From contig CANMFE010000001.1 of the NCBI GenBank assembly GCA_947497085.1, forward strand, positions 186,001 through 250,000: DNA of 64,000 nt, given 5' to 3'. Below the pieces are notes generated by a model, which saw only the letters and a program-made list of their open reading frames with translations, was not told the origin of the DNA and searched no databases. Below, one piece after another: positions 58,186 through 64,000 of this stretch. Source of the DNA: an uncultured Sphingomonadaceae bacterium (lineage in GTDB: Bacteria; Pseudomonadota; Alphaproteobacteria; Sphingomonadales; Sphingomonadaceae). Position 1 is the stretch's first letter. Each line of letters opens with the position of its first letter. A program made the translations under genes and the position numbers.

Positions 58186-60152
58186 CAGTTCTTTCCCTCC
58201 ACCCAGTGTATGAAACGAGCCATAGACACGGCGCGCATCAGGCCGGTTGCCGCCAATTGATAATCGGGGTGATCGCTTGCCGAGCGAGGAGTCTTGTCTG
58301 GCCAGCTGTCAATCAGTGCCCTAAGGCGCGGGACGTCAAACCGTTTCGACATATCGGCATCATCCTGCATACGTTCTATATCCTGCCTGTATCTCGGCAT
58401 ATCTCGTGTCATACGCATATGCCAGTCGGCCGCCTGACGCCCGCGCTCTGCGTGTATGATTTCAGTGGGCAGCCTGTCCTCCATTACCCGTTTGATGAGC
58501 AACCTGTCCTTCCCGTTTTTCATGAACTGTGTATCGGGTATTGCAGCGCAAAATTCGACCAGTTTTCTGTCGCCAAGCGGGTCACGCGACTGGACCCCGG
58601 TCAAGGCTTGCATCGCATAGCTTGCCGTTTGCGCCATATCGCGCGCACCCCCCTCACCCATGGCCTGCATCATACTCAGATTATCTGTAAAGCCTGCGTA
58701 ACTGTCATCCAGTCCAAATTCCTGTGCCCTTTCATCAACCCGCATGTCATTGGCATATTCAGGCGAAATCGCTGAATGCCCTTTCCAGCCAATATGGGAC
58801 ATATTACCGCGAAGTGCCGCAACTTTCCGCACGAGAGATTTGGGCAGATTGGGTGATATCGCACGGCTGTAAAGCCCGAAAAACTTCATCCCGCGATTAT
58901 CCGATCCCAGCAGTTCCCTTGTCAACTGAAACAGGCGTCCCTGCCGCAATAGCTTGGCATATAAACCGCGGCCATTGAAACTGAGCGTACGGTTTCCGCT
59001 GGTTCCATTCAAAATGACATTGCGCCCCTCCTGCTTTGCGAGCCGCATGATATTCATTACCCAGTGCAGGTTCGTGACACCGAAAGGCGGTGTTTCCGCC
59101 AGCAGGAATATCTTGTCCAGATCATGGTCAAGGGAAAGGCCCGCAGAATCAACAAAGCGTGCATCAAGCTGCGGATATTTCTCCGCAAAAGCCCTGACTG
59201 GTGCAGATTCATCCCCGCACCTGCGGAACCCCTGCGCCCTTCCATCCCACCCGCTGGATGGTACAGATGTAAAGCTCACCATACGCTCTGTGAGATCATG
59301 ATCGGCCGCATCCAGATAGCCCAAAGCTTCTGCCACAACTGATGATGAGTCCAGTCCTGAACTCAGGGTTGCTGCCGGGGTTTTGCAGGCGCGCATGCAA
59401 CTCGCCACCGCCCGCGAAAACAGTTCACGTGCCGCTTCAACGTAATCGGCATTTTTCGCATAACGGATGCTAGAAACCTGTGAGAGGTCAAAATGGCGTG
59501 AGACAGATATGGTATCGCGGTTCGCCGCCAGCATATGTCCGAGCGGGAGTGATTTGATATGTTTGTAAAAGCTTCTCTCCACATCCTGATTGTTCAGGAT
59601 CAGGCTGTCGGCAATCTTCTGCTCATCAAGTTCGCGGGGAATATCCCCCAGCGCAAATATCGCTTTCGGTGCGCTAGCAAATACCAGTCTTTGGCTGCTT
59701 TCATGATAAAATAGCGGCGGCGCGCTCCCATGCGAGCGTGCAGCATGGATTTTGTTCGTATCTGTATCGCAAATGATAACAGCATATTCGCCATATAGAT
59801 GCCGCACGAACTGCATTCCCCATTTTTGGAAAGCAGCATGTACCAGGGCACTGTTAGGCATTGTTTTAAGGGATGCGGTTTCAATGCCCATTTTCGTGGC
59901 CAATTCTTCACGGTGCATCAGAAAGCCTGAAAATATGCACGGCCATTTTCCGGCAGCCGATACGGGCTGGGCTTCATATCTGTCTTCAGGCGAAAAATGC
60001 GGAGCCTGCGCCCAGCATAGGCCCATATTACCATATTGCCGGACGATTTGCTTCAAAGGACCATGTAAACGCAGCGCATTACCCATTCTTTGCAGGCAAT
60101 CAGCCGTTACTGGTGCGCCATCACGCTGGAATATTGCCCCCAATCCGCTCAT
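58185..60152 (-). CDS. Asparagine-synthetase-like amide ligase (lasso-cyclase-like)
   Basis: 655 residues from ATG 60152 (upstream TTG not chosen). N-terminal Ntn-hydrolase-like domain begins MSGLGAIF: the catalytic Cys of MCG is Ser, so it should not release ammonia from glutamine. The synthetase domain has the ATP pyrophosphatase loop TLSSGLDSSSVV (about 262-273), GGARDMAQTASYAMQALTGVQSRDPLGDRKLVEFCAAIPDTQF, and GKDRLLIKRVMEDRLPTEI, as in lasso cyclases (McjC type). First gene of the reverse operon, diverging from the precursor. Confidence 0.92.
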   Translation of the reverse strand: MSGLGAIFQRDGAPVTADCLQRMGNALRLHGPLKQIVRQYGNMGLCWAQAPHFSPEDRYEAQPVSAAGKWPCIFSGFLMHREELATKMGIETASLKTMPNSALVHAAFQKWGMQFVRHLYGEYAVIICDTDTNKIHAARSHGSAPPLFYHESSQRLVFASAPKAIFALGDIPRELDEQKIADSLILNNQDVERSFYKHIKSLPLGHMLAANRDTISVSRHFDLSQVSSIRYAKNADYVEAARELFSRAVASCMRACKTPAATLSSGLDSSSVVAEALGYLDAADHDLTERMVSFTSVPSSGWDGRAQGFRRCGDESAPVRAFAEKYPQLDARFVDSAGLSLDHDLDKIFLLAETPPFGVTNLHWVMNIMRLAKQEGRNVILNGTSGNRTLSFNGRGLYAKLLRQGRLFQLTRELLGSDNRGMKFFGLYSRAISPNLPKSLVRKVAALRGNMSHIGWKGHSAISPEYANDMRVDERAQEFGLDDSYAGFTDNLSMMQAMGEGGARDMAQTASYAMQALTGVQSRDPLGDRKLVEFCAAIPDTQFMKNGKDRLLIKRVMEDRLPTEIIHAERGRQAADWHMRMTRDMPRYRQDIERMQDDADMSKRFDVPRLRALIDSWPDKTPRSASDHPDYQLAATGLMRAVSMARFIHWVEGKN

Positions 60153-60167
60153 AAATAATGCATACAA

Positions 60168-60314
60168 ATATTACCCGGTTTTACAATGTGCAATTACGTA
60201 TAGTTGCCGGAAAACAGGAGCTTTTATGATACCCGTTTCAATTGAAGCGGATAGCAGTTTACAAATGTAAAATTCTGTCCTACTCTATAACATTATCAAT
60301 ATGGGGTGCATGAT
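60168..60314. promoter_or_regulatory. Divergent promoter region of the cluster
   Basis: 147 A/T-rich bases between the cyclase start (60152) and the precursor start (60315). It must carry promoters for both units. I see no clear reading frame and cannot name a sigma motif with certainty. Confidence 0.4.
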
Positions 60315-60449
60315 ATGGACAAGAAAGAAGAGAGCGTAGAAACCAAGGTTTGGAAAAAACCTGAAGTCATTGACGTCGATGCCTCGCCAAGCGATGTGGA
60401 AAGTGCAGCCGGCCCAAGTGCAGATTTTACCGGTGGTACTACTAGCTGA
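60315..60449 (+). CDS. Probable RiPP precursor peptide (lasso-like)
   Basis: 44 residues, ATG 60315 with GGGG eight bases upstream; also reads in no other long frame. Leader: acidic/basic start (MDKKEESVETK) then WKKPEVIDVD, matching the Trp/Tyr-x-x-Pro recognition motif bound by PqqD-like proteins, with an aliphatic residue after it. Core side: ASPSDVESAAGPSADFTGGTTS, ending in Ser. No Cys, no TonB box. If a lasso ring forms, Asp38 or nearby Glu/Asp would be the acceptor (Ala/Ser as residue 1). Too short for usual gene finders. Confidence 0.75.
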   Translation: MDKKEESVETKVWKKPEVIDVDASPSDVESAAGPSADFTGGTTS

Positions 60450-60521
60450 TAAAATAATGGTTTCGGCGCTGATACGTAAGTATCCTCGCGGAAATTACCA
60501 TCTGTTTACACGCATAATTCC

Positions 60522-60546
60522 CTTCAGGCTTCTATCTAGCCTGAAG
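60522..60546 (+). terminator. Hairpin between precursor and permease (terminator or attenuator)
   Basis: CTTCAGGCT-TCTATCT-AGCCTGAAG, nine perfect pairs, 73 bases after the precursor stop and 32 before the permease TTG. No U run, so full termination is doubtful; it may stabilise the precursor RNA or lower permease expression, as often seen in RiPP operons. Confidence 0.5.
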
Positions 60547-60578
60547 AGATATTCATATGTGATTCAATAGGTATCAAC

Positions 60579-63500
60579 TTGTACAAGACTCTCAGCCGCG
60601 AGATTTTCAATCGTGAAATTTCCGACCGCGACTGGCGTATCCATATCGCGATCATTGCCATCATCATTCTGGCATGCAGCTTCTGGTTGAGTTCGCGCTA
60701 TCCTGCCCTGAACGAAAAAGCGATGATGGGCGGAGACACCCCGTTATCCGGCCTTTCATTCGATATAGTATATGAAATACTGCCGAACAGTGGCTTGTGG
60801 TGGGAACTGACCGCCAATGTCGTCAACTGGATATCCACCAATATAAAAGGCATGACCTTTGGCGTCCTTTTCGGTGCGGCAGCGCTTACATTACTGTCGC
60901 TTGTCAAGAAAAGGTCATTTGAGGGCGCATTTGCAAATTCGGCGCTGGGAACAGTGATCGGTGCGCCGCTTGGCGTGTGTGTGAATTGCGCAGTGCCGAT
61001 CGCCATGGGATTGCATCTGGGCCGGATGCGCCTCGAGACCACCCTCTCAGCATTGCTTGCCTCCCCTACCCTCAACGTCATTGTGGTTACAATGAGTTTT
61101 GCACTTTTGCCGGTGCATCTGGCCGTCATCAAACTGTTGCTGGCACTTGTGCTGGTCATGCTCGTCATTCCGCTTTTATGCAAATATGTACTGATCCACG
61201 AAACCGATGCGACTCGTCATGATGCCGCTCAGTTTGCGGGAATATCGGAAGCAAAGGGTTTCACCGCGTGGATTGCCAAGGCCCTCACCCCTGTGGATGT
61301 TCAGCCCGGACCACATGCACCGTTGCCCGCACTATTATGGTTCATCCGCGCATATGCCCGCAGCTTCTTTTTCATTTTCATAATTACTGTGCCCATGATG
61401 CTTCTTGCCGCCTTGCTGGGCGCTATTGTGGCAACATTTGCATCTCCCACCGAACTACTGGGTCTATTTCCCAGAGGGTCAGTCGCGCTTGTCCTGCTGG
61501 CCATGCTGGCAACTGCCTTTATTGCCAGCTTTGTTCCTGCACCGATTGCCCTAGATGTCATACTCACCACAATATTGATTAACATCGGCATGCGCGATGA
61601 CTATGCGACTGCAGCGCTGATTGGCCTTGGGTCGTTCAGTATCTATGCTTTTATAATATTGTGGAAAGTCATATCATTGCGCACCGCCATGACATTATGG
61701 GCGGCTGTCATTGCAATGGCCATGGTCGGCGGCATTCTGGCGAACCTGGTCAATCCCAGCGTCAAAAAATATTATGCCCAGCAACAGATCGCGGCGCTCA
61801 ATTCAGTGGCGAAAATTGATTGGCCTGTGCCGCCCGAAATAGAAGATGGTCAAAACATTGCCGAACTCACCCCTCTGCTCAAGAAACAGACACCTGTCAT
61901 CACACCGCTTGATGCCCTAGTTACAAGCGACAGGGGCAGCGCTGTCACAATTTCTCACAGCGACTTCGCTCTTCCCTCAGCATCTGGCCGCAGCTCTGTC
62001 GCAGCGCATTTTGCACGTATTATGGGGCCGGAAATAGGCCTTGATGAGATAGGCCTCAATTCCCCTATCCGCGAGTTTGGCTATTACATGATGCGCGGCG
62101 CCATAGCCGCTGACGATGTCCATGGCGATGGTTGGCCGGATATCGTGACACGGCGGCCTGACCATGCAAAAGGGCTTTCGCTCTATGCCAATATCGGCGG
62201 CAGCTTCACGCGGCAGAAACTTGACCTAGGCGTTGTTGATGACAGCGAGGTTTTTAACCTTGCGCTTGCGGATATGAACGGCGATGGCCTGCCTGAATTG
62301 TTCGTATCCACCATTATGAACGGCGATTATATTTTCTATAATCAGGAAGGCAGTTTTGATGCCAGCGAGATGGTACAGCTTTCTAGGCCGTCACCGGCAG
62401 TCATTAACAGCTTCGCCTTTGCCGATATGGATCAGGATGGCGATGTGGATATTATCGCCGGCAAGTGGGGCCCACGCGGGATTGCGGAAGGATGGAGATT
62501 GCGCCCCCTGCATATCCGCAACCAGATATTCTGGAACCGCGGCAACAAACAGTTTGAAATGCAGATAATGCCCGGCGTGCCGGGCCAGACACTGAGCAGT
62601 GTTATCAGTGACTTTGATGGCGATGGCTATCTGGATTATTTCAATGCAGACGACGCAGGTTTCTCCGATGGCGTCACGTTTTTCGGGGAAAATGGCCGCA
62701 TCAAAGAATCTGCTATCGAAACCCAGCCTTTTCCCTATCACACGCGTTCCAGCATGAGCTATGATCAGGGTGACTGGAACGGGGATCTGCGGACCGATTA
62801 TTACGGAGCACAGATAGCGATTGGAACTGCGGGAAATGTCAATAAAAACCGCCCTTCGCGAAACCGGACCATATTTGAAATATGCGCGCAGTTTGGACAA
62901 GATCTGAAATGGCAGGAAGCACGGATAAAGGCATGCGCACAGGACTTGCTTTCCATGGATGCAGTGCGCAGTTCCAAGAGCGGCAAAGGTCTGGACAGCT
63001 GCAAACGGCCAATTTTGGCAAGAGACAGGGCGTTATGCGGTGCCGCCAGTATTTTTCCCGACCATGAGAATTATAGCCGTAAAAGATCAGGTGATACAGA
63101 AAGGTTCAAGAGCTGTGAGAAGCTGCTGGCACATATGCCCGCCATTAAAATCCACTGCGCATCGCTTTTGACGCCAGCTGATCCGCCTGTCAGTAAAGAG
63201 AAAATGCGCGAGCTATTCCGGCCTGGATTTGCCAATGGCAATATATTGATGACCGCAACTCCAGATGGCAGTTTCGAAGATGCAGGCGGCAGTGCAAATG
63301 TGCGCTCCCCTGGCTGGAGCTGGAACAGCAGGTTTATTGATCTTGATCAGGACAGCAGGCTCGACCTTCTTGTCATGACAGGCATTTGGCTCAATTCTGC
63401 ATCGTCAACAACAAACATATTCTACCGTAACAATGGCCGTACTTTTACTGATGCGACTGCACAATACGGGTTTTATGACATCGCGCCTTCATACAGCTAC

Positions 63501-63884
63501 GTATCGCTCGATTATGACCGCGACGGGGATATTGATATTGTGCGCGATAATGCCTCCCTTCGCATGATCGTACACCGCAATGACAAACCGGTGGGACCAG
63601 CGCTTTTCGTAAAGCTGCGCGGCAGTGATGGCAATAGCCAGGGCATTGGCGCGCGCGTGACAATCTGCGTCGATGGTGAAACGGCTGCAAGACCCGGCAA
63701 GTGTCAGATGCGCAATATCAAGGCCAGTGGAGGGTACATGTCAAGCGACCCCATTCAGGCGCATTTCGGTTTGGGAACAGCCAAATCCGTGTCGCTTATC
63801 GAGGTAAAATGGCCTGATGGTGAGCTGACAAAAATTTTGCCGGAACAGCTTTTGGCAGGTGAGATTACAATCCGCAAAAACTAG
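60579..63884 (+). CDS. Permease (YraQ/DUF318-like) fused to FG-GAP repeats and ASPIC/UnbV domain
   Basis: 1,101 residues, TTG start. About ten membrane segments (25-400): GVCVNCAVPIAMGLHLGRMRLETTLSALLASPTLNVIVV, with a CxxC as in the heavy-metal/other permease family, and VPAPIALDVILTTILINIGMRDDYATAALIGLG. From ~480, FG-GAP/VCBS Ca-loop repeats: DVHGDGWPDI, DMNGDGLPEL, DMDQDGDVDI, DFDGDGYLDY, DWNGDLRTDY, DLDQDSRLDL, DYDRDGDIDI. The end (SQGIGARVTICVDG ... WPDGELTKILPEQLLAGEITI) is ASPIC/UnbV. A Cys-rich insert lies around 770-870. Likely exports or presents something at the surface; the combination is unusual. Confidence 0.88.
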   Translation: MYKTLSREIFNREISDRDWRIHIAIIAIIILACSFWLSSRYPALNEKAMMGGDTPLSGLSFDIVYEILPNSGLWWELTANVVNWISTNIKGMTFGVLFGAAALTLLSLVKKRSFEGAFANSALGTVIGAPLGVCVNCAVPIAMGLHLGRMRLETTLSALLASPTLNVIVVTMSFALLPVHLAVIKLLLALVLVMLVIPLLCKYVLIHETDATRHDAAQFAGISEAKGFTAWIAKALTPVDVQPGPHAPLPALLWFIRAYARSFFFIFIITVPMMLLAALLGAIVATFASPTELLGLFPRGSVALVLLAMLATAFIASFVPAPIALDVILTTILINIGMRDDYATAALIGLGSFSIYAFIILWKVISLRTAMTLWAAVIAMAMVGGILANLVNPSVKKYYAQQQIAALNSVAKIDWPVPPEIEDGQNIAELTPLLKKQTPVITPLDALVTSDRGSAVTISHSDFALPSASGRSSVAAHFARIMGPEIGLDEIGLNSPIREFGYYMMRGAIAADDVHGDGWPDIVTRRPDHAKGLSLYANIGGSFTRQKLDLGVVDDSEVFNLALADMNGDGLPELFVSTIMNGDYIFYNQEGSFDASEMVQLSRPSPAVINSFAFADMDQDGDVDIIAGKWGPRGIAEGWRLRPLHIRNQIFWNRGNKQFEMQIMPGVPGQTLSSVISDFDGDGYLDYFNADDAGFSDGVTFFGENGRIKESAIETQPFPYHTRSSMSYDQGDWNGDLRTDYYGAQIAIGTAGNVNKNRPSRNRTIFEICAQFGQDLKWQEARIKACAQDLLSMDAVRSSKSGKGLDSCKRPILARDRALCGAASIFPDHENYSRKRSGDTERFKSCEKLLAHMPAIKIHCASLLTPADPPVSKEKMRELFRPGFANGNILMTATPDGSFEDAGGSANVRSPGWSWNSRFIDLDQDSRLDLLVMTGIWLNSASSTTNIFYRNNGRTFTDATAQYGFYDIAPSYSYVSLDYDRDGDIDIVRDNASLRMIVHRNDKPVGPALFVKLRGSDGNSQGIGARVTICVDGETAARPGKCQMRNIKASGGYMSSDPIQAHFGLGTAKSVSLIEVKWPDGELTKILPEQLLAGEITIRKN

Positions 63885-63897
63885 ATGCGCCGCATGA

Positions 63898-64000
63898 CTA
63901 TTCTTGTACAATAACGCGGCCATCCTGTGTCACGGACAAGGAATAATTGGCAAATTTCCCTGGCTGTTCAGAATGACTAATAAAAATAACCGGTTTTTGC
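63898..64000 (-). CDS. ABC-transporter ATPase, C-terminal fragment (cut by window edge)
   Basis: 33 codons reach the right edge. The frame reads KPVIFISHSEQPGKFAN then VTQDGRVIVQE and a TAG at 63898-63900, i.e. the H-loop (ISH) and the final GxV strand of an ABC nucleotide-binding domain. It converges on the permease gene (14 bases apart). In lasso clusters an ABC exporter (D gene) is common; the rest is outside the window. Confidence 0.7.
   Translation of the reverse strand, partial: QKPVIFISHSEQPGKFANYSLSVTQDGRVIVQE

Overview
The window is a chromosomal segment of an alphaproteobacterium, most likely order Sphingomonadales. Grounds: the order nuoA-N, birA, coaX, rnj, DUF1467; the order fba-pgk-gap-tkt beside zapA and a 6S RNA locus; a sphingomonad-like branched-chain keto-acid dehydrogenase set; and moderate GC (visibly in the fifties). 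The genus cannot be fixed from the sequence alone.

Layout. 1-8 kb: partial comEC diverging from gltX and gltA, then a reverse-strand block with a histidine-kinase-like protein that lacks the phospho-acceptor His, a DUF2336 protein and a membrane protein with a nucleotidyltransferase-like N-terminus. 8.2-10.5 kb: a 780-aa membrane-anchored coiled-coil protein. 10.5-29.3 kb: one long reverse-strand operon that starts with the complex I genes nuoA to nuoN and runs on into birA (biotin ligase), coaX (pantothenate kinase), rnj (RNase J) and a DUF1467 protein. Three small membrane-protein genes are wedged between nuoD, nuoE, nuoF and nuoG, joined by start/stop overlaps. 29.4-38.5 kb: a lipoprotein with a propeller-like domain, inositol monophosphatase, efp, thiE, and the central carbon genes fba, pgk, gap, tkt. 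38.7-41.7 kb: a small coiled-coil gene, zapA, 6S RNA, 5-formyl-THF cyclo-ligase, DUF2842, tRNA-Asp and an AI-2E/PerM-family protein. 41.9-49.7 kb: a four-gene forward cassette of secreted DUF11-type proteins ending in a ~1,716-residue outer-membrane-type protein. 49.8-54.5 kb: bkd E1alpha/E1beta/E2 and thyA.

54.6-64 kb looks accessory. It opens with a decayed tRNA-3'-end-like sequence and two tandem, nearly identical secreted tail-collar proteins. It then holds what I think is the most interesting system: a divergent RiPP-type cluster. A 44-residue precursor peptide (60315-60449, forward) faces a tightly packed reverse operon of a lasso-cyclase-like asparagine synthetase without its glutaminase Cys, an HPr-kinase-like peptide kinase, a PAPS sulfotransferase, and a PqqD-like recognition protein. 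Downstream of the precursor is a 1,101-residue fusion of a YraQ/DUF318-like permease with FG-GAP/VCBS repeats and an ASPIC/UnbV C-terminus; the window edge cuts an ABC-transporter ATPase. The lasso leader protease (B2) is absent from the window, and the precursor does not fit the normal lasso rule (Gly1 and Asp/Glu at 7-9). It ends in Ser, the residue that known lasso-associated HprK-like kinases phosphorylate. A phosphorylated and/or sulfated lasso-like or new-class peptide is the working hypothesis.
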